Below, one piece after another: positions 1 through 8,738 of a stretch of DNA of 64,000 bases. This stretch comes from an uncultured Veillonella sp. (GTDB lineage: Bacteria; Bacillota; Negativicutes; Veillonellales; Veillonellaceae), in NCBI RefSeq assembly GCF_934230905.1, contig NZ_CAKQFJ010000009.1:1-64000 (forward strand), written 5' to 3'. The notes under the pieces were generated by a model. That model worked only from the letters and a program-made list of their open reading frames with translations. It was not told where the DNA came from and did not search any database. Each line of letters begins with the position of its first letter. The first letter of the stretch is position 1. The position numbers and the translations under genes were made by a program.

Positions 1-180
1 GCCGCGATACGTTCTTGTTCAGCCTTAATAGCTGCTTGACGTTGAGCTTCAGCTTGTTGAGCCGCGATACGTTCTTGCTCAGCTTTGATAGCTGCTTGGC
101 GTTGAGCCTCGGCTTGTTGAACTGCCATACGTTCTTGTTCAGCCTTAATAGCTGCTTGATGTTGGGCTTCTTGTTGCTGT
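1..180. repeat. 60-bp in-frame tandem repeats
   Basis: Three copies (1-60, 61-120, 121-180) are seen. The first two are nearly identical and the third more diverged. They encode a 20-residue Ala/Gln/Glu-rich unit, so copy-number change would keep the frame. The array may continue left of the window. Confidence 0.9.
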
Positions 181-851
181 GCTAATAGTGTAGCTTGACG
201 CTGAGCCTCAGCTGCACGTTCGGCCGCCATTTGACGGATTGCTTGTGCTTGTTCGCTGCTTTGTTGTTGCATTGCTTCTTGCTGAGCAGCTTGTTCTTCA
301 GCTAATTTAGCTAAGCGTTCACGTTCAGTACGTTGTATATCCCGAATTGTTAGCGTGCGTTTTGCTACAACTGATTTACTAACCGTAGTAGTAGGGAGCA
401 TTTGCGGTGTTGTAGATTGTTCTTCTTGAATTAATGGTTTCGGTTGAATGTATACAGGCTTACTGTTAGACTCTGTTGTTTGATTTTGTAAGTTTTGAGT
501 AGCTTGAGGATGCTGTACATTAATCAAACTATGCATTACTAATGTAGGTTCCATAACTGTCTTTGTTTGTTTATTAACGACATATTGTGGTTGTGAAATA
601 GCCTTGTATTGTTCAGATAATGCTTTCGCAGTATCTGGAACTGGTACTGGGCGTACACGAGGAACCATTGGTGTTATGGTAGATTGTGTTTGCGCAGGAC
701 GTATTGCTACTTGTTGTGTTGTTGATTCAGTAGAATTGTTTGTACTCACTAAATCGTTCATATTAAGGGCAGGTGCTGCATGAGCAACACTGCCTAAGGT
801 TGCTGCTGCAAATAAAGCGGCAGTAACTTTACGTTTCTTAGATAATTTCAT
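1..851 (-). CDS. Secreted coiled-coil/TolA-like repeat protein, C-terminus cut off by the window edge
   Basis: The reading frame is open from an ATG at 851 to the window start, giving about 283 residues with no stop. Residues 1-25 look like a Sec signal peptide: a KKRK-rich start, then an alanine-rich hydrophobic stretch ending AHA. Residues 26-165 are Gln/Thr/Pro-rich and probably disordered. From about residue 170 the chain becomes Ala/Gln/Glu/Arg-rich and should form a long charged helix or coiled coil, like the TolA middle domain. The last 60 residues are three 20-residue repeats (AEAQRQAAIKAEQERIAAQQ type) encoded by 60-bp tandem repeats. The gene is divergent from the autotransporter at 1392. 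Function is unknown; a periplasm-spanning or envelope-linking role is inference. I do not know what lies beyond the edge. Confidence 0.8.
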   Translation of the reverse strand, partial: MKLSKKRKVTAALFAAATLGSVAHAAPALNMNDLVSTNNSTESTTQQVAIRPAQTQSTITPMVPRVRPVPVPDTAKALSEQYKAISQPQYVVNKQTKTVMEPTLVMHSLINVQHPQATQNLQNQTTESNSKPVYIQPKPLIQEEQSTTPQMLPTTTVSKSVVAKRTLTIRDIQRTERERLAKLAEEQAAQQEAMQQQSSEQAQAIRQMAAERAAEAQRQATLLAQQQEAQHQAAIKAEQERMAVQQAEAQRQAAIKAEQERIAAQQAEAQRQAAIKAEQERIA

Positions 852-1391
852 GAATTATTCTCCGAATTTAGATTTCAAATAATAATTTATAATTTTAAAA
901 TTTATTTATATTTATATAGTTTAACATAAATGAGCAAAATTGTATACTTTCCCTCTATATAGTGTTTATCTGTAGCGATTAGTACTATTGTAAGTATATG
1001 AATTTAGAAATAAATTTAAAATTATAAACGATTTGACTTTAAATAGGATAGAGTGCTCATTAATAGTTGACTTGTGTATTACTCATGAGTTTGTCGTAAT
1101 TATTTTATGAATAAAATTTTAATTATGAAATTTATAATGGTTAGAAAAATACGTATTTAATAGTTTTACCAGGAGTATAAAGATGGAGTAAGATGCTATT
1201 ATTGCAATTATATTAGTTATATTTATCATGAGTTAATCGTGAAAATGTGATTAAAATCACATTCAACTATATCGAAAATTTTATATACTTAATATATCGA
1301 AAACATTAAAAATTTCAATATAGGTTGAGTTAGTATTTAGATGATTTGAGAACTTGAGAAAATATACATCATCTAATTTTTGAGGGAATCA
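852..1391. other. Divergent AT-rich intergenic region between the two surface-protein genes
   Basis: About 540 bp without a credible gene. It must hold promoters for both the leftward coiled-coil gene and the rightward autotransporter. I see one clear site, a perfect TGTGA-N6-TCACA palindrome at 1246-1261, and a direct repeat of atatcgaaaa near 1269 and 1293. No homopolymer or short tandem repeat that would suggest phase variation was seen. Confidence 0.6.
1246..1261. promoter_or_regulatory. Perfect Crp/Fnr-type operator palindrome
   Basis: TGTGATTAAAATCACA is an exact match to the TGTGA-N6-TCACA core recognised by Crp-family regulators. It lies 130 bp before the autotransporter ATG. A Crp/Fnr-family regulator is encoded at 55070-55795, but whether it binds here is inference. 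Confidence 0.5.
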
Positions 1392-4300
1392 ATGAATAAA
1401 GTATTTAAAGTAATCTGGAATAAGTCTAAGAATTGTTATGTAGTCGTTTCTGAATTAGCTAAGAATAATAGCGGTAAAAAGAAAATTGTAGTAGCGGGCA
1501 TTTTTGCGGTATTAGCTATGACTAATGCTAGTAATGTGCTAGCGGTAAACTCAGTGCCATCTAATACTGGAGGGGCTACAGTTGCTTATGGTAGTGGTAC
1601 TATTACAGGTGTGAATGCAGTTGGTTTAGGTAAAGATGTAACTGCAAGTAAAAATGATGTAGTTGTAATTGGTACCGGTGCAAATGCTAATAGTGGTGGC
1701 AGTGTTGCTATTGGCAAAGGTGCATATTCTAATAGTGGTCCAGCTGCATTAAGTACAGCAAGTGTTGCCGTTGGTTTGCAAGCATCTGCTGATGGTAATA
1801 CTACAGTTGCGATTGGTACAAATGCAAAGGTTAAAAATAGTAAACAAGGGATTGCTATTGGTGGTGGTGCTGCTGCAAATGACGGAGCCATTGTAGAGGG
1901 CGATCAAAGTATTGCTATCGGTGGTAATACGCTTGCTAAAGGTGATGCATCTATCGTTATTGGTGGTGACGATACTGATAGTGCAAATGGTAGAACCGTT
2001 GATTACACAGATATTAATAATGGTAATACTGCATCTTCAAGCTTACAAGTAGCGGTGCAAAAACTAACTGGTGTAAATTTGGGTAACCCTAGATGGACTA
2101 CTGCAACTGCTGGACATGCAGGTATTACTCTTGGTATGAAGGCTCATTCCGGAAATGCTAGTATTGCAATTGGCACGGCGGCTAATGCACAAAATCGACT
2201 TTCAGGTACTACAGATGTAACGAATGCCGTGGCTATCGGTACCGGCGCTAAAGCGAATCGAGATAACTCCGTTGCATTAGGCGGTGGTTCTACTACCGAT
2301 AAAGCAGGTACAAAACAAACTAGTTATACATTACCGAATAATATTACAGCTTCTTGGGCCGGTGGTGATAAAACATTACCAGGTGACGTAGTATCCTTTG
2401 GTTCTGCAGGCTATGAACGTCAATTGAAAAACGTGGCTCCTGGTGAGGTAAGTGCTACTTCTACAGATGCAATCAATGGTTCTCAGTTAGCAGCTATTGT
2501 TAATCAAATTGCTTATAGATATATTTCTATTAATTCTCAAGATATTCCAAATGAGGATAATACAGGCGCTAAAGCAACTAACTCTATTGCCATCGGTCCT
2601 AATGCGTCCATTACAGCAGCGGCTAATAAAGCGATTGCTATTGGTGATGGTGCAAGTGCAACAACTGCTAATGGTGTAGCCATTGGTTCTCAATCTGTTG
2701 CTAGTACTGCGGCAGGTGCAGCTGGTTATAATACTAATACTGGTCGTACTGATACATATGCTAACTTAACTGGTGCCACTTTAACATCTACGTTAGGTGG
2801 TGTTGCGGTAGGTACAACAGGTCAAACTCGTCAAATTAACTATGTTGCTGCTGGTACAGCTGATACAGATGCAGTTAACGTAGCACAATTGAAGAGTGTT
2901 AACCTTGCTTTCACAGGCGACACTGGTAGTGGCGATGTAAATCTAGCAAATAGTAAATTAGCCATAAATGGTGATAATACATACATCGAAACGACAGCTA
3001 ATGGTAAGAAAATTACAATTGCTGGTAAAAAGCAAGATATTGCTGTTACAAATGGTACAGCTACAGGAACAGCTGGTATGGCAGATTCTAAAAATGTAGC
3101 AGAAGCCATTAATAAGGCTATTGATCAAAATAAATATACGTGGGATCTTTCTGCTAATGGTGAAGCAACACCTGTAACAGTTGAAAAAGGTAATAAAGTA
3201 GATTTCTCTGGCGATGATAACATTACTGTTGCTAGAAACGATAAAAATATCTCTCTATCCTTGAAGAAGAATTTAACAGGTTTGAACAGTGCATCCTTCA
3301 AAGATGCGGCAGGTAATGAAACTGTTAAAATCGATGGTGATACAGGCATCAATGCAGGCGATAAGAAGATTACTAATATAGCTGCTGGTGTAGCTGATAA
3401 AGATGCTGTTAATGTTTCTCAATTGAATAAAGTTGATGACAAAGCAGAAGCTAATAAAAATGCTATTGATAAAAATACAACTGCTATTCAAAAAAATACG
3501 ACAGCACTTGCTAATAAAATTTCTTTAGAAGGTAATACTGGTTCTACAACTGAAAAATCTTTGAATGACGGAAACGTAAGTTTCAAGATCAAAGGTGAAG
3601 ATGGTCTTACTACAACAGCTAGTGGTAATGATGTAACTATTAAGCTTGATACAGATACTAAAGATAAAATCGATAACGCTGCTGATAAAAACTTGAGCAA
3701 TTTAAATCCAGCAGGTGAGCAAAAGGTTAAAGATTTAGCAGCTTGGAAAGTAGTTGCTAATAGTGGTATTGCTGAAGATGTTAAAGGTGGCGATACAGTT
3801 AAGTTTATCGATGGTGATAACATTGGAATTACGCAAGCTGGTAAAAACTTTACAATTGCAACTAAGAAAGATGTAACATTTGATAATATTACAGCTACTC
3901 AAGGTATCACAGCTCCAACTGTAACCGCTACAACAGGTATAGTAACGCCTCAAGTAACAGGCTTGACAAATAGAACTTGGACGCCAGGTCAAACCGTAGC
4001 TGAACCTGGTCGTGCTGCCACAGAAGATCAATTGAAAGCAGTTGATGATCAAGTAGCTGCAAATAAACAAAATATCACTAACAATACAAATGATATTGCT
4101 ACTAATAAAGGGAATATCGATAAAAATACAACAGCTATTGCTCGTAAGATTTTCTTAAATGGTAATACTGGTACTACAACTAAGAAATCTTTAAGCAATG
4201 ATGATGTAGACTTCACTATTAAAGGTGAAGATGGTATTACTACAACAGCTTCTGGTAATGATGTGACTGTTAAACTTGATGCAGTTACTAAAGACAAAAT

Positions 4301-7238
4301 CGATAACGCTGCAGACAAAAATTTGAGTAATTTGACTCCAGACGGTAAGAAACAAGTTAAAGAGTTAGCGGCTTGGAATGTAGTGGCTAATAATGGTACT
4401 GCAGAAAAAGTTTTAGGTGGCGACACTGTTAAATATATTAATGGTGAGAACATTATCATTACTCAATCTGGTAAAGATTTTACATTTGCTACTAAGCCAG
4501 ATGTAACATTCGATAATGTGACTGCAAATCAAACCATTACAGCACCTAAAGTTAAAGCAACAACTGGTGTGGAAACACCTCAAGTAACAGGCTTAACCAA
4601 TACAACTTGGGATCCAACTAATATTACGTCTGGTCGTGCTGCAACCGAGGATCAATTGAAGGCAGTTGATGATCAAGCTAAAGCAAATAAGGATAATATT
4701 ACTCGAAATACTAGTGATATTGCAGATAATAAGCAAAAGATTGCAGATAACAAAACTGCTATCGATAAAAATGCTGGTGATATTGCTATTAATAAATCAG
4801 CGATTGCTACTAATAAAGATAACATTGATAAAAATACAACAGCGATTGCTCGTAAAATATCTTTAGGTAGTGATAATGGTGATACAACTGAAAAATCTTT
4901 GAGTGCAGGTGATGTTAAGTTCAATATTAAAGGTGCAAATGGTATTACAACTGCAGCTAATGGCGAAGATGTAACTGTTAAATTGGATAATACTACAAAA
5001 GATAAAATCGATAATGCAGCAAACCGAGACTTGAGTAACTTGACTCCAGCTGGGGCACAACAAGTTAAAGATTTAGCAGCTTGGGATGTAGTAGCTAATA
5101 ATGAAACGGCTGAAAAGGTTCAAGGTGGCGATACAGTTAAATTCATCGATGGTGATAATGTTTCTATTACACAAAATGGTAAAAATTTCACTATCGCAAC
5201 TAAGAAAGAAGTAACATTCGATAAGGTAACGGCCAATCAAAAGATTACGACTCCTGAAGTAAGTGGCTTAACAAATACAACTTGGGATCCAACTAATATT
5301 AAGTCTGGCCGTGCTGCAACGGAAGATCAATTGAAAGCTGTTGATGATCAAGTAACAGCAAATAAAGATAATATTGCTGCTAACAAAGATGCTATTAATA
5401 AAAATGCTAGCAATATTGCAGTAAATAAAACTCAAATTGATCAAAATACAAAAGCGATTGCTCGTAAGATATCCTTAGGTAGTGATAATGGTGATACAAC
5501 TGAAAAATCTTTGAGCACAGATGATGTGAAATTCAATATTAAAGGGAAAAATGGTATCGTTACTGAAGCTAATGGCGACGATGTAACTGTTAAATTAGAT
5601 GACGATACTGCCAACAAAATCAACAATGCAGCAAATACTGATTTGAGCAACTTAACAGCTGTTGGTAAACAACAAGTTAAAGATTTATCCGCATGGAATG
5701 TAGTAGCTAATAATGGTACTGCTGAAAAAGTTGAAGGTGGTAATACAGTTAAGTTCATTGATGGCGATAATATTGTTATTAAGCAAAATGGTAGAGATTT
5801 TACAATAGCTACAAAAAAAGATGTAGCCTTTACATCTGTAGTAGCAGATACAATAACTGCTAATCAAACAATTACAGCACCGACGGTGAAAGCAACTAGT
5901 GGTGTAGAAACACCTCAAGTTACGGGCTTAACTAACACTGTATGGATTCCAGGCCAAACGCAACCTGTTACTGGTCGTGCAGCCACAGAAGATCAATTGA
6001 AAAAAGTGGATGATCAAGTAGCGGCTAATAAAGCTAACATCACTAAAAATGCCGGTGATATTGCGGCAAATACAGTAAATATTGCAGCCAATAAAGCCCA
6101 AATTGATAAAAATACAAAAGCGATTGGTCGTAAGATTTCCTTAGGTGGTAATACAGGTTCTACTAATGAAAAATCTTTGAGCACAGGTGATGTGAAGTTT
6201 GATATCAAAGGTGAAAATGGACTGGTTAGTGAGGCTAAAGGTGATGATGTTATTATCAAGATTGATGATGCTACTAGAGCAAAGATTGACAATGCGGCAA
6301 ATCAAGATTTGAGTAACTTAACTCCTAAAGGTGAACAACAAGTTAAAAATCTATCTGCATGGAATGTGACATCACCGAATGGCACTATTGAAAAAGTACA
6401 AGGTGGTGACACTGTAAGATTCCGCGCAGGAGATAATCTTGTTCTTGATCAAGATAAAACGACTTTCACATATTCTTTGAGTAAAGATATAAAAGATCTT
6501 ACTAGTATTACTGTAGGTAGTGATAACGGACCATCTACAAAGATTACGGATGCAGGTACAGCCGTAAGGGATGCTGATGGTAATACTACACTTGTTAGAG
6601 GCACTGGATTGACATTTATTCCTGCAGATCGCTCTGCAGATCCGGTATCCTTAACGGCTGATGGATTACAGAATGGTGGACATCAAATTCGTGGTGTAGC
6701 ACCTGGTATAGATGATTCTGATGCAGTAAATGTAGCTCAGTTAAAAGCGAGTCAAGCTGAAATTCAGGATTCCATTAATCGTGTAGGGACTGAAACACAA
6801 CGTGTAGGTGCTCATGCTGCCGCTATGGCCGCTTTGAAGCCAATTCAATATGATCCATTGGAACCAACACAAATTATGGCTGGTATTGGGAATTATCGAG
6901 GTGAGACTGCCGGAGCTTTGGGTCTTGCTCACTATAAAACGGAAGATACAATGTTTAATATTGGGGTTACTTTAGGTTCTAATCATAATATGATAAATGC
7001 TGGTGTAACGCATAAATTCGGCGGCAGTCGTGAAAGAAAGGATGCTATTCCTGATCGTTACAAAGCAGGTCCTATTAGTTCTATCTATGTAATGCAAGAT
7101 GAAGTAACTCAGTTACGATCTGAAAATGAACAACAGAAATCTAAGATTGATGCACAACAAGTTAAATTAGATCAGCAACAAACTGAGATTAATGATTTAA
7201 AAGCTATGGTAAGTCAATTGCTTACTAAATTGTCTTAA
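1392..7238 (+). CDS. Trimeric autotransporter adhesin (YadA-like, type Vc secretion)
   Basis: A 1948-residue surface adhesin. I chose the ATG at 1392 because AGGGA lies just upstream and because the extended signal peptide region (ESPR, MNKVFKVIWNKS) starts there; an in-frame TTG at 1380 lacks this support. The signal peptide ends near residue 51 (NVLA). The head (about 60-480) has many AIG/SIAIG-type 14-residue head repeats. Neck motifs (INGSQLAAI, AVNVAQLK) follow. The stalk contains five related modules starting near residues 709, 919, 1155, 1359 and 1581. The YadA anchor lies at about 1795-1876, giving four beta strands per monomer of the 12-stranded trimeric pore. Unusually, about 72 further residues follow, including a heptad-rich coiled coil. 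Role by family: adhesion, co-aggregation and biofilm formation. The many antisense frames here are low-complexity shadows. Confidence 0.95.
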   Translation: MNKVFKVIWNKSKNCYVVVSELAKNNSGKKKIVVAGIFAVLAMTNASNVLAVNSVPSNTGGATVAYGSGTITGVNAVGLGKDVTASKNDVVVIGTGANANSGGSVAIGKGAYSNSGPAALSTASVAVGLQASADGNTTVAIGTNAKVKNSKQGIAIGGGAAANDGAIVEGDQSIAIGGNTLAKGDASIVIGGDDTDSANGRTVDYTDINNGNTASSSLQVAVQKLTGVNLGNPRWTTATAGHAGITLGMKAHSGNASIAIGTAANAQNRLSGTTDVTNAVAIGTGAKANRDNSVALGGGSTTDKAGTKQTSYTLPNNITASWAGGDKTLPGDVVSFGSAGYERQLKNVAPGEVSATSTDAINGSQLAAIVNQIAYRYISINSQDIPNEDNTGAKATNSIAIGPNASITAAANKAIAIGDGASATTANGVAIGSQSVASTAAGAAGYNTNTGRTDTYANLTGATLTSTLGGVAVGTTGQTRQINYVAAGTADTDAVNVAQLKSVNLAFTGDTGSGDVNLANSKLAINGDNTYIETTANGKKITIAGKKQDIAVTNGTATGTAGMADSKNVAEAINKAIDQNKYTWDLSANGEATPVTVEKGNKVDFSGDDNITVARNDKNISLSLKKNLTGLNSASFKDAAGNETVKIDGDTGINAGDKKITNIAAGVADKDAVNVSQLNKVDDKAEANKNAIDKNTTAIQKNTTALANKISLEGNTGSTTEKSLNDGNVSFKIKGEDGLTTTASGNDVTIKLDTDTKDKIDNAADKNLSNLNPAGEQKVKDLAAWKVVANSGIAEDVKGGDTVKFIDGDNIGITQAGKNFTIATKKDVTFDNITATQGITAPTVTATTGIVTPQVTGLTNRTWTPGQTVAEPGRAATEDQLKAVDDQVAANKQNITNNTNDIATNKGNIDKNTTAIARKIFLNGNTGTTTKKSLSNDDVDFTIKGEDGITTTASGNDVTVKLDAVTKDKIDNAADKNLSNLTPDGKKQVKELAAWNVVANNGTAEKVLGGDTVKYINGENIIITQSGKDFTFATKPDVTFDNVTANQTITAPKVKATTGVETPQVTGLTNTTWDPTNITSGRAATEDQLKAVDDQAKANKDNITRNTSDIADNKQKIADNKTAIDKNAGDIAINKSAIATNKDNIDKNTTAIARKISLGSDNGDTTEKSLSAGDVKFNIKGANGITTAANGEDVTVKLDNTTKDKIDNAANRDLSNLTPAGAQQVKDLAAWDVVANNETAEKVQGGDTVKFIDGDNVSITQNGKNFTIATKKEVTFDKVTANQKITTPEVSGLTNTTWDPTNIKSGRAATEDQLKAVDDQVTANKDNIAANKDAINKNASNIAVNKTQIDQNTKAIARKISLGSDNGDTTEKSLSTDDVKFNIKGKNGIVTEANGDDVTVKLDDDTANKINNAANTDLSNLTAVGKQQVKDLSAWNVVANNGTAEKVEGGNTVKFIDGDNIVIKQNGRDFTIATKKDVAFTSVVADTITANQTITAPTVKATSGVETPQVTGLTNTVWIPGQTQPVTGRAATEDQLKKVDDQVAANKANITKNAGDIAANTVNIAANKAQIDKNTKAIGRKISLGGNTGSTNEKSLSTGDVKFDIKGENGLVSEAKGDDVIIKIDDATRAKIDNAANQDLSNLTPKGEQQVKNLSAWNVTSPNGTIEKVQGGDTVRFRAGDNLVLDQDKTTFTYSLSKDIKDLTSITVGSDNGPSTKITDAGTAVRDADGNTTLVRGTGLTFIPADRSADPVSLTADGLQNGGHQIRGVAPGIDDSDAVNVAQLKASQAEIQDSINRVGTETQRVGAHAAAMAALKPIQYDPLEPTQIMAGIGNYRGETAGALGLAHYKTEDTMFNIGVTLGSNHNMINAGVTHKFGGSRERKDAIPDRYKAGPISSIYVMQDEVTQLRSENEQQKSKIDAQQVKLDQQQTEINDLKAMVSQLLTKLS
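3516..6480 (+). repeat. Five large stalk modules inside the autotransporter gene
   Basis: Modules begin with a K-I-S-L-G-like motif at 3516, 4146, 4854, 5466 and 6132, so the first four are about 630, 708, 612 and 666 bp long. Each carries an EKSLS..DV.F.IKG.(N/D)G motif, a DKI(D/N)NAA..LSNL motif, a GGDTVKF motif and, in all but the last, a GRAATEDQLK.VDDQ neck and an asparagine/lysine-rich coiled coil of variable length. Similarity among copies makes unequal recombination plausible. Confidence 0.85.
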
Positions 7239-7325
7239 TAGGTAGAATTACTTTAATAGAGCAATTTTATATAGTAGAGTGTAACTACGTCAGAGAGAAT
7301 ATTAAACTAATGTTTAGTAGTTAAG

Positions 7326-7368
7326 AACAGGACTTATGTCACTATAGTGTGACATAAGTCCTGTTTCT
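7326..7368 (+). terminator. Hairpin terminator after the autotransporter
   Basis: A 17-bp perfect inverted repeat (7326-7342 with 7349-7365, loop 7343-7348) lies 87 bp past the stop codon. The T run after it is short (ttctt). Its core, atgtcac/gtgacat, resembles the hairpin at 8641-8676. Confidence 0.7.
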
Positions 7369-7441
7369 TATGTATACATTTCTTAATGAAATATGGTATG
7401 CTTTTGGTAATTTATCCGATTTTTGTTTTAAAGGAGAGAAT

Positions 7442-8026
7442 ATGTTTAAAAAATTTCTATTAGCATGTATGGTGATGGCTACTTTTACCATGCAAATTCA
7501 AGCTATTTCAATTAATGAATTAAATAGCTCACCGCAGTTTAAAAATGTGTATCAAAAATCGTATTCTTATGGAGATGGTTCTATACAAAATAAGCTGATA
7601 AGTTATTTAAATACATATTCTGTAGAGTCTTTAGAATACGCAGCACCACACTATAAATTAAAAGGTACTTTTTATGCTGTTTATGAAACTCCTCGAAGTA
7701 CATCTATTACAGAATATGAATTAACTGCTACGTACGATACGAATTACTCTTTAGGGTCTTTAATACAAGCTATGAATCTTGTAAAGCCATCACCATCTAT
7801 GTATGCTGTAATTAAGGCTGCACAGGATCAATCAGGGATACAAATCGAGTTACGAGAGGTGAAACGATATAATGTAGACGGTACAGAGGTTATTAGTAAA
7901 GTTCCTTTAGTACATCAATTACGTCCATTAGATCGTGGACGGTTTGATGAAGACTTATTTGCTGTAGCAGACGCTATGTTTGCTGTAGCATATCAGCAGC
8001 ATTTTGACGACATTGTAGTGAAATGA
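7442..8026 (+). CDS. Small secreted protein of unknown function (copy A of a pair)
   Basis: 194 residues starting at the ATG at 7442, which has a strong AAGGAG site at 7431; upstream in-frame starts run into the preceding terminator. Residues 1-21 form a signal peptide (FKKFLLACMVMATF...IQA). The mature protein has no recognised domain. It shares a pattern with the next gene: an N-terminal NEL..S..F motif, a central EYELTATYD segment, and a C-terminal FDEDLFAVADAMF..A(Y)..HFDDIV block, so the two are likely distant paralogues. Its 3' end overlaps the ATGA region of the next gene, suggesting translational coupling. Location is probably periplasm or cell surface; function unknown. Confidence 0.8.
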   Translation: MFKKFLLACMVMATFTMQIQAISINELNSSPQFKNVYQKSYSYGDGSIQNKLISYLNTYSVESLEYAAPHYKLKGTFYAVYETPRSTSITEYELTATYDTNYSLGSLIQAMNLVKPSPSMYAVIKAAQDQSGIQIELREVKRYNVDGTEVISKVPLVHQLRPLDRGRFDEDLFAVADAMFAVAYQQHFDDIVVK

Positions 8027-8034
8027 GGTACTTT

Positions 8035-8613
8035 ATGAAACGTTTTTTATTTCTTATGGCGCTGGTATGTGTTTTGTGTGCTTCTTTAAATCCTGTGAAG
8101 GCTGTGTCCAATACTGAGTTGCAAGATACTAGTCGTTTTGCACGAATTATATCTAAAGGTGATACAGGTGGTGGAGATGGTAAATATATTGAATTAAGTA
8201 CTATCCGAGATAATTCTACAGATGCGCATACAAAAAATATAGAGGCTAAGATATATGTTGTATTGCCTTCATCTGATTTAATTAGGGAATATAAGGTTCG
8301 TTATGACTATGACTTAAACCTTTCCTTTGCTAATATGGTAGCTAAGGTACCAGAGCTAAAAACAAGGCTACCAGATTTTACTTTAAATGAACTATGGAAT
8401 ATAAAAATGATGGAATCTGGTATTGTAGGGATGGTATTAAATCAACAGGATTACACTCTTAATGGTGAAAGTAAACCAACACAACCAGCTCTTAAAGGCT
8501 ATGAGAATGTTACATTCTTAACACCTACGGACTTTGATTTTGAAAGCTATCATGTTGCTAATCGCATATTTAAAATGGTGTATGGTACATTCTATGATGA
8601 TGTAATCCTATAA
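8035..8613 (+). CDS. Small secreted protein of unknown function (copy B of a pair)
   Basis: 192 residues. The ATG at 8035 is preferred because TGAGGT sits 5 bp upstream; an earlier ATG at 8023 overlaps the previous stop codon. The N-terminus is a signal peptide (MKRFLFLMALVCVLCASLNPVKA). The C-terminal block FDFESYHVANRIFKMVYGTFYDDVIL aligns by eye with the end of the preceding protein, and REYKVRYDYDLNLS aligns with its EYELTATYDTNYS segment. The pair forms a two-gene operon bounded by hairpins at 7326 and 8641. I recognise no family. A role linked to the neighbouring adhesin is only suggested by position. Confidence 0.8.
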   Translation: MKRFLFLMALVCVLCASLNPVKAVSNTELQDTSRFARIISKGDTGGGDGKYIELSTIRDNSTDAHTKNIEAKIYVVLPSSDLIREYKVRYDYDLNLSFANMVAKVPELKTRLPDFTLNELWNIKMMESGIVGMVLNQQDYTLNGESKPTQPALKGYENVTFLTPTDFDFESYHVANRIFKMVYGTFYDDVIL

Positions 8614-8640
8614 TCAGATAAAAATATAATCTATACATAC

Positions 8641-8676
8641 AAACACCCTATGTCAGTATTGTGACATAGGGTGTTT
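8641..8676 (+). terminator. Hairpin terminator after the secreted-protein pair
   Basis: A 15-bp perfect inverted repeat (8641-8655 with 8662-8676, loop gtattg) ends in gttttg. It sits between convergent genes, so it may also serve fruA on the minus strand. Confidence 0.75.
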
Positions 8677-8738
8677 TGCATACATTAGTTATTAGTCAGT
8701 CGTTTATAATGATTAAACTAAATAGACCAATTGTGATA

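Noticed and set aside
1..180. Possible CRISPR array
   Set aside because: The 60-bp repeats are contiguous, with no spacers, and are in frame inside a coding sequence.
1586..6932. Many antisense and alternative-frame open frames of 60-136 codons inside the autotransporter gene
   Set aside because: They mirror the low-complexity repeats of the real gene, have no ribosome sites, and show biased composition typical of shadow frames.
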